NCBI RefSeq assembly: GCF_004458765.1
Contig: NZ_SPJX01000156.1
Location: forward strand, 124,001-188,000
Length of the DNA: 64,000 nt
Reading direction: 5' to 3'
DNA from: Microvirga pakistanensis
Lineage (GTDB): Bacteria; Pseudomonadota; Alphaproteobacteria; Rhizobiales; Beijerinckiaceae
Shown here piece after piece: positions 1 through 8,495 of this stretch. A model generated the notes under the pieces. It did not search any database. It saw only the letters and a program-made list of their open reading frames with translations, and was not told the origin of the DNA. Within the stretch, counting starts at the first letter, position 1; the number at the start of each line of letters is the position of its first letter. The translations under genes and the position numbers were made by a program.

Positions 1-46
1 ATATAATCCCTCTGCTCATCCAAATGCGGCGCGCAGGGAGGGATAA

Positions 47-378
47 ATGCCAACCTTCATCGGTTATGGACGGTTCACCCGTGAGGCCATGCGCGGCATG
101 TTGCAGACCCCTGAAGATCGCACAGAGCCCGTCTCCAAGCTGTTCGAGTCGCTGCGTGGAAGGCTGGTTTCCTGGCACATGACCCCAGGCTGTGACTTCG
201 ACTGGATGCTCCTGGCAGAGGCTCCCAACGAGGAGGTGGTGGCGTTCAGGACATCAAGGTAGCCCGTGCTCTGAGCGGTCCAGAGGCCATGCGCCTGTTC
301 CAGAAGGGCGGCGAGGCAGCCCGCAGCTTCAAGTCAGCCGGTCAACCAGCCCCATCAGAACAACTGCGAGGCAATTAG
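47..378 (+). pseudogene. GYD-domain protein, frameshifted
   Basis: The start lies behind a good Shine-Dalgarno (GGGAGGG). The first ~65 residues match the small GYD-domain family (MPTFIGYGRFTREAMRG, then a segment ending in LLAEAPNEEVVAF). The frame then runs into TAG at 260-262. A one-base shift at about 247-250 restores a continuation (DIKVARALSGPEAMRLFQKG) that ends at the TAG at 376-378, giving the ~110 residues expected of the family. I read this as one gene broken by a single-base deletion. A sequencing error at that position would make it intact. GYD proteins are small ferredoxin-fold proteins of unknown role, so no function is assigned. Confidence 0.6.
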
Positions 379-408
379 ACAAAGCAGAGACGGAGGATCA
401 GGGCAGGG

Positions 409-1134
409 TCAGATGGTCCAGGCCACGAGCACGAAGCCTCGCGTTCGGTTTCCATTGTCTGAGTCGGGCGTGTTCATGGCTGCGAAAAGATCGTCAGCCT
501 CAACCCAGACGGGCGGGTACTTATACCGGGAGACATCCAGAACCAGAAAGCGATCTGTGTCAGCGTCATAAGCCGCCAGCGGAGAGATATGCCCTCCGCG
601 CTCTTGGCCTATCGTGCGACGAAGGTAGTTCACGATCACATAACGGTTGGGAGTGTTCAAGGCTTCGGTGGCAAGCTTGCGGAACTCATCCAAACTGGTG
701 TCTGCAGCATGCCGCACATCAGCCGTAACCGAGTAGGACTCCAAAATCCCACCAATCTGATCAAGGGTCATTCCGATCCTCGCCAGCACCTCCTTGGGCA
801 GCACCTTCTCAGTTGTCTCGTTGAGGAGATTGTCCTGGGTGAAGGTCTTGAACGGCTCGAACTCCGGGGTGGACGGGGCTGGAACGCCCAGCGCATTGAG
901 CACCATCGTGAGGCTGGCGACACCGCAGTAGGCTTGGTTCTTCTGGGTGACGAACTGGATGCTCAGCGGCCAGTAGGCGCGGTTCGCCTCACTCTCCAGC
1001 AGCAGGCGGGCACCTCGTTCACTGTTGAGGCTGACGAGTGACTCGGGCAAGGGCAGTGTCTGGGCGGCAGCACCGCCCGTGGCCAACCACAAGCCGAGCC
1101 CGATGATCTTGAGAGACGAGATGATCACACGCAT
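409..1134 (-). CDS. Phytochelatin synthase family protein (secreted)
   Basis: This 241-residue protein has an N-terminal signal peptide (residues ~1-24, ending GGAAAQ). A papain-like phytochelatin-synthase fold follows. The three expected catalytic positions are visible: Cys in NQAYCGVASLTMVLNALG, His in GGHISPLAAYD and Asp in VLDVSRYKYPPVW. Plant and yeast enzymes join gamma-Glu-Cys units from glutathione. Short bacterial homologues lack the C-terminal domain and mainly cleave glutathione to gamma-Glu-Cys, which is the likely activity here, in the periplasm. The gene starts only 15 bases after the DUF1194 gene on the same strand, so the two are probably cotranscribed. Family assignment is firm; the physiological substrate is inferred. 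Confidence 0.85.
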   Translation of the reverse strand: MRVIISSLKIIGLGLWLATGGAAAQTLPLPESLVSLNSERGARLLLESEANRAYWPLSIQFVTQKNQAYCGVASLTMVLNALGVPAPSTPEFEPFKTFTQDNLLNETTEKVLPKEVLARIGMTLDQIGGILESYSVTADVRHAADTSLDEFRKLATEALNTPNRYVIVNYLRRTIGQERGGHISPLAAYDADTDRFLVLDVSRYKYPPVWVEADDLFAAMNTPDSDNGNRTRGFVLVAWTI

Positions 1135-1149
1135 GGCTGGCCTCCTGGT

Positions 1150-1956
1150 TTATGGATCGGGCTGATCAGACATCCTGTTGGCTGTGAGAAACCGCTGGTC
1201 GAAAGACGTGCCCTCGCTCAATCCCGCAATGTCCAAGCGGAACTTAGCCAGGAAAGCGTCGGCGACCTCTTGCGTACTGGAGATCTGCATGACGAACGAG
1301 CCTAGGCCACCGATCACATGCGTGCGGTAATATTCGACATCACCAGTAAGGCCGGAACCGACGACAAGGCCATTGATGACCTGTCCTGCCTCCAGAGCAG
1401 CGTCGCGGGCCTGGGCAGGCTCCGTTCCGCTGTTACTTGGTCCATTCCCAACGATGTTAATGACGGAGCGGCGGCTTGAGGTCGGAGCAGATCCAAGAAG
1501 CGTTGATGCGGAGCGAATCGCCAGCGCGATATCAGTCTGATGGTGTCCAGTGGGAGCCTCGTAATGATCTGTCGGGATATCCCGGTCCAGAAGCTGGGCC
1601 TCTTCGATAAGATGCCTTGAGCGCAGATTCCCGGAGATCTGCGCAGCATCCTCGGGCGTGGCTATCGTGGTCCAGGGAACAAGTATCTTCGTGTGGCCGT
1701 GGCTTGACCACATGAACACGGCAAAGCCAATGCGCCTGTGATGCCCGGCTCGAACTGCCGCCAAGAACCCAGGATGAGCAAGAGCGGAGGCCAGACCTTC
1801 TCGCTCGGCCCATTCTTCGTAGCGCCCAACCGAGGCTGATGTATCCAGAGCCGTTACAAGGTTCGCGTCCACCTCCACCGGCATTTCGGTGGCGGTGCCC
1901 AGACCGGGCATAAGGATGACGACCATCGCGCCTGCAAACCGGATTAAGTCATCCAT
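1150..1956 (-). CDS. DUF1194 (VWA-like) secreted protein
   Basis: The chosen ATG (first residues MDDLIRFAGAM) has a GAGAG sequence upstream and puts a signal peptide at the N terminus. The frame is open to 2046, but that extension looks non-coding. The mature protein begins with a von Willebrand A-type segment whose MIDAS-like motif is DTSASV, and the strand-turn pattern (IGFAVFMWSS, VINIVGNGPSNSG) fits DUF1194, a family of ~250-residue secreted alphaproteobacterial proteins of unknown function. It sits directly upstream of the phytochelatin-synthase-like gene in the same transcriptional direction, suggesting a joint periplasmic role. No enzyme function can be assigned. Confidence 0.75.
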   Translation of the reverse strand: MDDLIRFAGAMVVILMPGLGTATEMPVEVDANLVTALDTSASVGRYEEWAEREGLASALAHPGFLAAVRAGHHRRIGFAVFMWSSHGHTKILVPWTTIATPEDAAQISGNLRSRHLIEEAQLLDRDIPTDHYEAPTGHHQTDIALAIRSASTLLGSAPTSSRRSVINIVGNGPSNSGTEPAQARDAALEAGQVINGLVVGSGLTGDVEYYRTHVIGGLGSFVMQISSTQEVADAFLAKFRLDIAGLSEGTSFDQRFLTANRMSDQPDP

Positions 1957-2276
1957 GGCGGCTCTCTCGCTGGAGCAACTTGGGATGCCGAGCGTATACA
2001 GCTTAGACGAGGTACTCTGACGCAACGCGGGTGACTGACCGTTCAAGCTGGTCGAGGGGGCTGCATCCCAACCAGATCTGCTACACCTTTATGGCCTCTG
2101 GTAGCGGAACACTCCTGATTGGGAGAATACTACACCTGAGTACCGCCTCCCGGAAGGGCCCTTACCATAGCAGCTTCCGATGCTCCGCGCTCAGGTTTCC
2201 AGTCCAGCTTGACAGATAACCTTCCTCTCTTCCGCTAAAGACTGGACACCTTGCCCGGTCCACATCAGAATCCATC

Positions 2277-3425
2277 TTGAGTAGCATTGAGGCTCCCGTG
2301 GATCGGCAGGAGCACAAGTTCGGGCGGCGGCTTGTAGCCATCTTCGCGGCTGACGTGGTGGGCTACTCGCGGCTTATGGAGCAGGACGAGGTTGGGACGC
2401 TCCGCACGCTCACTGCCCATCGTGAAATAATGGACAAGCTGATTGCGGAGCACGGCGGGCGCATAGCAAACACCGCTGGCGATAATCTTTTGGCCGAGTT
2501 CCCCAGCGCCGTTGATGCCGTCCAATGCGCCGTAGCTGTGCAAGAGACTCTCGCTCAAGCAGGCTATGGCACCCCGCCGAGCGCCGCGTTCGGTTCCGTA
2601 TCGTAGTACATGTCGGCGACGTGATGGTGCGGGGCAGCGACCTGTCGGGTGAGTGAATGAACATTGCCGCACGTCTTGAAAGCATCGCTGAATCGGGTGG
2701 TATCTGCCTCTCTGAGGCTGCCTACGGGTATGATTCACCTTTACGGAACTTGGGCCACAGAAAGTGAAGAACATTGAGGAGCCAGTTCGAGCTTATGCCC
2801 TCGAGGCAGCCTCGCCTGCCCCAGCCAGAATAGACCCTCCCAAATCGCTCGCCCTGCCCGACAAACCATCCATTGCGGTTCTCCCTTCACAAACATGAGT
2901 GGCGACCCAGAGCAGGACTACTTCGCCGGTAGCATGGCTCAGGAAATCATTGCGGCGCTCTCACGCTTCCGGTCGCTGTTCGTGATCGCCCATAACTCCA
3001 CTTTCACTACAAAGGCAAGGCCGTGGATATCCGCCAAGTCAGCCACGATCTTGGCGTCCGCTATGTGTTGGAAGGCAGCGTTCGGCGAGCAGGCAGTCGG
3101 CTTCGCATCATCGCCCATCTGATTGATGCCACCACCGCCAGCCATCTCTGGTCCGAGCGGTACGACGGCGAGTTTGCCGACCTTTTCGATCTTCAAGACC
3201 GCGTAACGGAAACCATTGTCGGAGCCATCGAGCCGACGATTACGCTGAGTGAAGTCGAATGGGCAAAGCGCAAGCGACCCGATAACATCGACGCATATGA
3301 CTGCGTGGTGCGGGCGCTGCCTGCCGTCCGGTCTCAGGACGCAGAAACTACGGCAGAGGGCTTTCGGTTGATCGAGCAGGCCATGGTGCTCGGCCCGAGC
3401 TATGCCCTCCCGAAGGCCCTTGTTC
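2277..3425 (+). pseudogene. Adenylate/guanylate cyclase-TPR protein, multiply frameshifted and truncated
   Basis: The relic begins with a class III cyclase domain (RRLVAIFAADVVGYSRLMEQD, NTAGDNLLAEF) and can be followed through changing frames. These are VRFRIVVHVGDVMVRGSDL, MNIAARLESIAESGGICL, KNIEEPVRAYALEA, then the linker/FlgO-like part (MSGDPEQDYFAGSMAQEI, DIRQVSHDLGVRYVLEGSV, DLFDLQDRVTETIVGAIEP) and the first TPR-like residues (GPSYALPKA). At least four frame changes and internal stops are needed. Similarity stops at about 3420-3426, where a different gene begins, so the TPR half is missing. Intact relatives couple cyclase activity to a TPR sensor. A second, independently broken copy of this architecture lies at 40104-41934. 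Confidence 0.8.
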
Positions 3426-4367
3426 ATGTGGGAAGCGCGGAGAAAGGTGGTCGCCCAAGTGCTGGACTATGCTCGGGCAATCTCCCGCTGGTCCTATGCC
3501 GATTTGCAGCGTCAAGTCTCGATGGCCCCCAGCAGGCACGGCAACATCCCGTTCGAATTCGCTAAGGCTGTCAATCCGACGCTTGTCGAGCACCAGTTTG
3601 CCGATGCAGTCGTCCGCACGATGCGCTCAGGCCGCATTCTGCTCCTGATCGCAGGTGATGGCATTCGGGAGGACGTTGGTGCCTTAGCAAAACTTATTAA
3701 CCGCAACGCGGCTCTCGGATTCTCCTTTGGCCTCGTCGAGGTCGAGCTCTACGACCTTGGGGACGATGGGCTCGCGATCCAGCCTCGCGTCATCGCGCGG
3801 ACGGACGTCTTCGAGCGGAACATTGTCATCTATCAGGCCGATGGCTCAGTCGGTGTGGAGGAGATCGGCTCTGAGGATGAGCCAGAACGAGGTCCGAGCG
3901 CGAACCCAGGAAAGAAAGCAGGTGGTCAAGGAGGATCCGAAAACCCGAAGCAGGCCGAGTATCGCCGATGGTGGCAGCCTGTCCTCGGCATGAGCTTCGA
4001 TGATCCCGATCAGGAGCCCTTGAAGCTGTACTGGCCGAACAATGTTCGCGCACAACTCCTATGGCCGGGGACTTGGATTACAGCCTACCAGAGTACGAGA
4101 ACGTGTGGTGTTTTCCTCGCAGGACGCAAGCGTGAACTTGAGGAAGAAGTTCTCCATCTCCTATCGCCTCAGTTGGATCAGATTGCTTCTGAACTCCCCG
4201 AAGGAACAGAGATCGGTAACGTCCGGTCTTCAGGAGAGATGGCGATCAAGACGACAAGGGCGATTGGCACGTACAAAAACGATGATGAGAAGCGCGAGTG
4301 GCTGAATCCGGTCCTCAATCAGTACGTCAATGTTCTACGCCCACGGCTGAAGCACCTTGTTGAATGA
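3402..4367 (+). CDS. Truncated nuclease-like protein (DUF4268-like C-terminus)
   Basis: The 321-residue frame starts inside the cyclase relic. From WEARRKVVAQVLDYARAISRWSYADL onward it resembles the middle and C-terminal parts of larger proteins that begin with a PD-(D/E)XK-type nuclease domain. A helical segment ending in HQFADAVVRTM is followed by LLLIAGDGIREDVGAL. The C-terminal domain (WWQPVLGMSF, LKLYWPNN, EREL-type helices, ending LRPRLKHL) is of the DUF4268 kind. The N-terminal catalytic part expected upstream is replaced by the cyclase relic, so this is probably a 5'-deleted gene. Possible starts are ATG 3402 or ATG 3426. It may be expressed or inert. The family name is tentative; the truncation is inferred from the abrupt junction. 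Confidence 0.5.
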   Translation: MPSRRPLFMWEARRKVVAQVLDYARAISRWSYADLQRQVSMAPSRHGNIPFEFAKAVNPTLVEHQFADAVVRTMRSGRILLLIAGDGIREDVGALAKLINRNAALGFSFGLVEVELYDLGDDGLAIQPRVIARTDVFERNIVIYQADGSVGVEEIGSEDEPERGPSANPGKKAGGQGGSENPKQAEYRRWWQPVLGMSFDDPDQEPLKLYWPNNVRAQLLWPGTWITAYQSTRTCGVFLAGRKRELEEEVLHLLSPQLDQIASELPEGTEIGNVRSSGEMAIKTTRAIGTYKNDDEKREWLNPVLNQYVNVLRPRLKHLVE

Positions 4368-4420
4368 GCCAGCCTTGTGGCGCAAAAGCTCGCGACACGC
4401 GCGACAGCCATGAACAATGA

Positions 4421-5272
4421 CTAGCGATCCACAATCGTGAAGGTCTTTGTGCCAGTCGGGCAGCATCGCGGATCGCCCGGCTTGAGAACCGTGGTCGTCA
4501 CTGAAATATGCGCCGGTGCGAACTTCACGTCGCGAGGATCTTGTCCAACAATGTCATCTGTGTTGGCATTCCGTGCAAGTTGGTACACTCCATTGCGGTC
4601 ATACCAAACCCAAACCGAGAGACTGATGCCGTTTCCACCCTCAATCGGGCTGTAGACGAAGGAGATCGCATCCTTCGTACCATTCCCAGTGAGGTCGCCA
4701 TAGAACACGTGGACTTCTGGATCGCTGAGGTCTTCCTTCTTGATTTGCGCCCGTATAGCTTCGGCAGCCGGGCCATTTAGCCCTGGAATGGCCGCACTCG
4801 TAACGGCACCTGAGTTGGTGCCTGCTTCGTTGTTGCACACGATCTCTGCCGCTCTGCGTGCACCCTCATTCGTCCGCTCTTGTCCTAGTGGTCGGGCAGG
4901 CTTGTCCAAAGAAGTTACAATGAGGCGTGATCCTTTATCCGTGCTGACCCGCGTGATCACGGCGCAAGGCTTGCCATCCCGGAGCCGCCATTCAATCTTG
5001 TCGCCAAAGACCTTGCCATTGCCGCCCACGTTAATGGCGGCCTCGGCACTTGGGCTGTCCTCGTCCTTATCAACAATGATGCGAGCGATGCCTTCGAGGT
5101 AGAATAGCGTCACCATTCTTCCATTCGGACCTTTGCATTCACGAAAGAAGTGATCCCAATTGGTGTCCTCGACCCGGCACTTGGTGGCGTCGGTGTAGAC
5201 TGAGGTTGTCTCTGCCCGTGCAGGATTGGCTGCGAGCGCCAGTGGGATCAGTGAAATTATCGTGAGACGCAT
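4421..5272 (-). CDS. Secreted protein of unknown function
   Basis: This 283-residue protein has a clear signal peptide (MRLTIISLIPLALAANPARA, cleavage after ARA). The mature part is mixed alpha/beta with several Cys residues (AETTSVYTDATKCR, HFFRECKG, GKPCAVI, ERTNEGARRAAEIVCNNE, GDPRCCPTGTKTF), compatible with disulfides in the periplasm. The middle segment (YGDLTGNGTKDAISFVYSP) resembles the D-x-[ND]-G-DG calcium-type or VCBS/FG-GAP loops used in secreted proteins, which is weak evidence. The start is the only ATG that preserves the signal peptide. It is divergent from the small secreted protein at 5341 and shares the promoter region. I do not recognise a named family. Confidence 0.65.
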   Translation of the reverse strand: MRLTIISLIPLALAANPARAETTSVYTDATKCRVEDTNWDHFFRECKGPNGRMVTLFYLEGIARIIVDKDEDSPSAEAAINVGGNGKVFGDKIEWRLRDGKPCAVITRVSTDKGSRLIVTSLDKPARPLGQERTNEGARRAAEIVCNNEAGTNSGAVTSAAIPGLNGPAAEAIRAQIKKEDLSDPEVHVFYGDLTGNGTKDAISFVYSPIEGGNGISLSVWVWYDRNGVYQLARNANTDDIVGQDPRDVKFAPAHISVTTTVLKPGDPRCCPTGTKTFTIVDR

Positions 5273-5340
5273 AGATGTCCGAGTGTAACGTGCCAGGGCT
5301 ATATGATGCCGTTACATACTGCGAAGCTGGAAGGTCCGCG

Positions 5341-5607
5341 ATGGCATATCGCTGTGTATTGACGTGCATTCTGTGCGTTTCCACAGCAATTCTGTTGCCA
5401 CTACTCTCTGATTACGCCCAAGCCGCTCCGAAGGTTGGCACCTGTCGATCCGGCTATCGCACGAGCGGCAGCGCTTGCGTTCCAAACTCTAGCGAAAGAC
5501 CCGCTGAGCGCGAGGAGCGAAACCAAAGATCGAGTTGTCATGAGCTTTCCTCACACAGGACCAGCCCGACTCCTCTCAAATTGTGGAGGCTCGTCGCCGT
5601 GAGGTGA
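5341..5607 (+). CDS. Small secreted Cys-containing protein
   Basis: ATG 5341 was chosen because it places a signal peptide (MAYRCVLTCILCVSTAILL, ending near YAQAA) at the N terminus; the frame is open back to 5275. The mature start KVGTCRSGYRTSGSACVPNS is of the CxxGYxxSGxxC type found in many tiny secreted Rhizobiales proteins, usually with a second CPxGY repeat. Here the second copy is poor (RSSCHELSSHRTSP) and the tail is basic and unlike the family, so the 3' end may be frameshifted or degenerate. No function is known. Confidence 0.45.
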   Translation: MAYRCVLTCILCVSTAILLPLLSDYAQAAPKVGTCRSGYRTSGSACVPNSSERPAEREERNQRSSCHELSSHRTSPTPLKLWRLVAVR

Positions 5608-5982
5608 CGATTGAGCACCTTTTTTCGGCACCATACGGTTTCTCTCGCGACGTCATCCTGAACTGTTGAACGAACTGGAGAGTAGTTTATCCCATCCGTG
5701 GGACCAGGCTGATGATGCTTCTCGGAGCGACGAGGCCGTACGCGACATTGCCCAACGTTTCCTCAATGAGCCTACGCGCGGAGGGGGCGCAGACTGATTA
5801 GGGTGCTGACCATTGATCGTATGCCCAGAGTACAAGCTTCAGGACCGCCTCCGAAGATATCCCAGCCCTCACGAGAGTCGACGTGGGCTGGGAGAGCGGC
5901 CCGAAACTTTACTGCAACGTCGTGCTAGGAGCTTGCTTTTCCGATATCGCTCAATGCTTAACCGTCCAGCGTAGCCAAGAGT
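5608..5982. other. Gene-poor stretch
   Basis: No convincing gene. A short frame from TTG 5611 to TGA about 5800 encodes an acidic helical stretch (RHPELLNELESSL, DEAVRDIAQRFLNEP) that could be a relic, but it has no good ribosome binding site and no recognised family. Confidence 0.3.
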
Positions 5983-6324
5983 TCATGTCTGCTCACGTCC
6001 ATGCACCTGGGCTGGAGGAGCGGTTGCCTCGATGGCCGTGAAGGTCTCCAGGATGCGATAGGTATGCTGCGAGCCCGCCGGCACCACCCAGGAGTCACCT
6101 GGCTCCAGCCGCACGGTCTGGCCCTCGATCTCCAGTTCAGCCCGTCCCGCGATTACATAGCCGACAACTTCATAGTCCTGCCGGTGAGCGGGCTTGTTCT
6201 GGCTTGGTGGTTCATCGCGCCACATGCGCATCGACAGCCTCTTGCCTGAGGCCAGATAAACCTCGCCTTGGTCGCCTGTGGGTGAATGGGCGCTGCTTAC
6301 CTTTGTCACGGTCGTGTCCGTCAT
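5983..6324 (-). CDS. Cupin-domain protein
   Basis: This single-domain 113-residue cupin has motif 1-like residues in KPAHRQDYEVVGYVIAGRAE and motif 2-like residues in LEPGDSWVVPAGSQHTYRI. The usual metal ligands are partly changed: motif 1 has HRQDYE rather than HxHxxxxE, so metal binding is uncertain. An upstream CCTCC on the plus strand is the Shine-Dalgarno of this minus-strand gene. No partner enzyme is adjacent. It is probably a small-molecule-binding or isomerase-type cupin; the substrate cannot be read from sequence. Confidence 0.8.
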   Translation of the reverse strand: MTDTTVTKVSSAHSPTGDQGEVYLASGKRLSMRMWRDEPPSQNKPAHRQDYEVVGYVIAGRAELEIEGQTVRLEPGDSWVVPAGSQHTYRILETFTAIEATAPPAQVHGREQT

Positions 6325-6378
6325 CTCACCCTCCTGCGCAAGGTGCGCGGCGCCTCAGTGCCTGATTCGATCCAATCC

Positions 6379-6531
6379 CTAGATGCTGCCGCCAGATTGG
6401 CCCTGGCTTGCATCCATCTGGCTGTCGAACGCCCTCTCGCAGCGCTCAACATGGCTGGCTGCGCGCTGCTGGACCTCCGGCATATCGGTGCAGGGACTCT
6501 CCACGTCATGTTTGCAGTACGGACACATCAT
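6379..6531 (-). CDS. Small Cys-rich protein (50 aa)
   Basis: Starting at the ATG at 6531, which has GGAGG eight bases upstream, the product is 50 residues (MMCPYCKHDVESPCTDMPEV, then a helix HVERCERAFDSQMD). CPYC plus two later Cys and a His look like a small zinc-binding knuckle. The longer frame to 6567 has no comparable ribosome binding site. No recognised family. It lies upstream of the cupin gene on the same strand and could be in its transcript. Confidence 0.4.
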   Translation of the reverse strand: MMCPYCKHDVESPCTDMPEVQQRAASHVERCERAFDSQMDASQGQSGGSI

Positions 6532-6683
6532 CGGTGCAGCCTCCGCATCAGCCGGAATGAGAAGCAACGTGCCACCACAGGAGGGGTTTCAGCTTGAGCG
6601 TGCTCTGATAAGCGCAGCACAACAGGCGCGATTGACGCGAGGGACCCGCCGCCACATTTCCACGCGACCACGGAGGAGCCACC

Positions 6684-7124
6684 ATGATGACGACGGACGC
6701 GATCCCGCGACCCGCTCTGCTCCTGGGACGGGCCGGGGTCATTCCGTTTGCTCTATTGACGGCAGCGTCTGTTCTCGGCATCCATCCCTGGTCCTTGGAT
6801 CCGAGGATGGCCCTGTGTGCCTATGGCGCCTGCATCCTGTCGTTAATGGGCGGAGTGCAATGGGGCGTGATGCTGCCGCGGGAGGGCGGTCCTGTGCCGT
6901 TCTTCCGCTATGCGATCTCGGTTCTCCCCGCACTGCTCGCGTTCCTGTGCCTGCTCATCCCAAACACGTCCGGTCTCATTGGGCTCGTCGTCGGCTTCCT
7001 GGCGCTGCTGGCCTATGACCTGTCCACCGTCCGTCAAGGGCTTGCGCCACGATGGTACGCTTCCCTGCGGGTTCAGCTCACGCTGGCTGTGGTGGTTTTG
7101 CTCGGGGTTGCCGTGATCGCCTGA
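6684..7124 (+). CDS. DUF3429 (TMEM69-like) membrane protein
   Basis: The 146-residue protein has about five hydrophobic segments. Family landmarks are visible: LLGRAGVIPFALL near the N terminus, YGACILSLMGGVQWGVML in the second and third segments, and a C-terminal pair separated by YDLSTVRQGLAPRWYASLR. DUF3429 proteins are inner-membrane proteins of unknown function related to eukaryotic TMEM69. The start has GGAGGAGCCACC upstream. It is followed after about 90 bases by the SDR gene in the same direction, so cotranscription is possible. Confidence 0.8.
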   Translation: MMTTDAIPRPALLLGRAGVIPFALLTAASVLGIHPWSLDPRMALCAYGACILSLMGGVQWGVMLPREGGPVPFFRYAISVLPALLAFLCLLIPNTSGLIGLVVGFLALLAYDLSTVRQGLAPRWYASLRVQLTLAVVVLLGVAVIA

Positions 7125-7211
7125 GCTTCTGCCCGGCGGATCCGGCGGAACTTCCACACTCATTATCTCCTTGACCAGAACCCGGGATGGGATCCCGGCT
7201 CAGGAGGCCCC

Positions 7212-8495
7212 GTGGCAGTGCGTCTCAAGCCAGTCGCAGAGCAAGTGGTGGTTCTCACCGGGGCATCGAGCGGTATCGGTCTCGCGACCGCTTGCGCCTT
7301 GGCTGATCGCGGAGCCAAGCTCGTCCTTGTCTCGCGCAACGAGGCCGCTTTGCAGGATCTCGCGCGAGACTGTGAGGTAAAAGGCGCCAGAGCCATCGCG
7401 GTGGCGGCGGATGTCGGGCGCTTTGAGGACGTGGAGCGGGTCGCCGAGAGGGCCATCCAGGAGTTCGGCGGCTTCGACACCTGGATCAACAATGCCGGCG
7501 TGGCGATCTTCGGCACGGTCGAGCAGATCCCGCTCGAAGACCATCGGCGGCTCTTCGACACCAACTACTTCGGCGTCCTGCATGGCTGCCTCGTGGCCAC
7601 CAAGCACCTGCGCGATCGCGGCGGCAAGATCATCAACATGGGAAGCGTGCTGAGCGACCGCGCCGATATCCTGCAAGGTCCATACTCTACTTCGAAGCAC
7701 GCCGTGAAGGGGCTCACCGATGCGCTCAGGATGGAGTTGGAGGAAGCGGGCGCACCGGTTCTGGTCACGCTCATCAAACCGTCAGCCATTGATACCCCCT
7801 ACATGGAGCATGCGCGTAGCTATCTGGATACGCCCGGCACGAAGAACCCACCGCCGTCCTATGATCCCGAGCTGGTTGCGCGGGCCATCGTCTTCGCCTG
7901 CGAGAACGACCGGCGCGACATCGTCATCGGCTTTGGCGGCTGGGCTCTGTCCGTGATGGGAGCGGTGGCGCCTCGTCTGACCGACTATGTCATGGAAGCC
8001 GGTGGACGCATTCTCCAAGAAAGCAACGATCCCGGGCGCCCGGAAAGGCGAGATAATCTGTACGAGCCCCGGCAGGACGGGGTCGAGCGGTCCTCCCTGC
8101 CGGGCGGGTCGCGCAAGACCAGCCTGTTCCTGGAGGCGCAGCTCAATCCCGTAAGTGCGGTCCCTGGTATGGTCCTCTCCACCTTTGCGAGTGCAGGCTT
8201 CGCTGCGTTGCGGATGCTCCGCCCAGTGGCTTCCACCCTTGCTTCAACCCCATTCCAGGAGAGCCGTGATCCCGGGCACCAGGGGCGGGAGGATGGCGGC
8301 GACCAGCCATCCCTGGCTCAGGGAGCGCTCGCGGCCAGCCAGTCCCTGCAAGCGCGGCTCAATGCCAAGAGCGCTGTACCGGGTATCGCCCTCGCTGCAC
8401 TCGCGGGCGCAGGCCTCATTGCAATGCAGATGCTCCGCACCAAGGGCTCAACCTCCTCTTCACCCCAACACAGGCCCACGTCTCGGAGACGGTGA
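7212..8495 (+). CDS. SDR-family oxidoreductase with duplicated membrane tail
   Basis: GTG start with CAGGAGG seven bases upstream. Residues ~10-260 form a classical short-chain dehydrogenase: TGASSGIG cofactor loop, NNAG, the Ser in MGSVLSDR and YSTSK (YxxxK). Beyond ~275 the protein has a Pro/Arg-rich linker (RRDNLYEPRQDGVERSS) and a C-terminal region that occurs twice. The repeats are LEAQLNPVSAVPGMVLSTF (about residue 313) and LQARLNAKSAVPGIALAAL (about 382), each leading into a hydrophobic helix and LRMLRP/MQMLRT. The second repeat looks like an internal duplication. The paralogue at 16920 has only one such tail. It is likely a membrane-tethered NAD(P)-dependent oxidoreductase; the substrate is unknown. 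Confidence 0.85.
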   Translation: MAVRLKPVAEQVVVLTGASSGIGLATACALADRGAKLVLVSRNEAALQDLARDCEVKGARAIAVAADVGRFEDVERVAERAIQEFGGFDTWINNAGVAIFGTVEQIPLEDHRRLFDTNYFGVLHGCLVATKHLRDRGGKIINMGSVLSDRADILQGPYSTSKHAVKGLTDALRMELEEAGAPVLVTLIKPSAIDTPYMEHARSYLDTPGTKNPPPSYDPELVARAIVFACENDRRDIVIGFGGWALSVMGAVAPRLTDYVMEAGGRILQESNDPGRPERRDNLYEPRQDGVERSSLPGGSRKTSLFLEAQLNPVSAVPGMVLSTFASAGFAALRMLRPVASTLASTPFQESRDPGHQGREDGGDQPSLAQGALAASQSLQARLNAKSAVPGIALAALAGAGLIAMQMLRTKGSTSSSPQHRPTSRRR

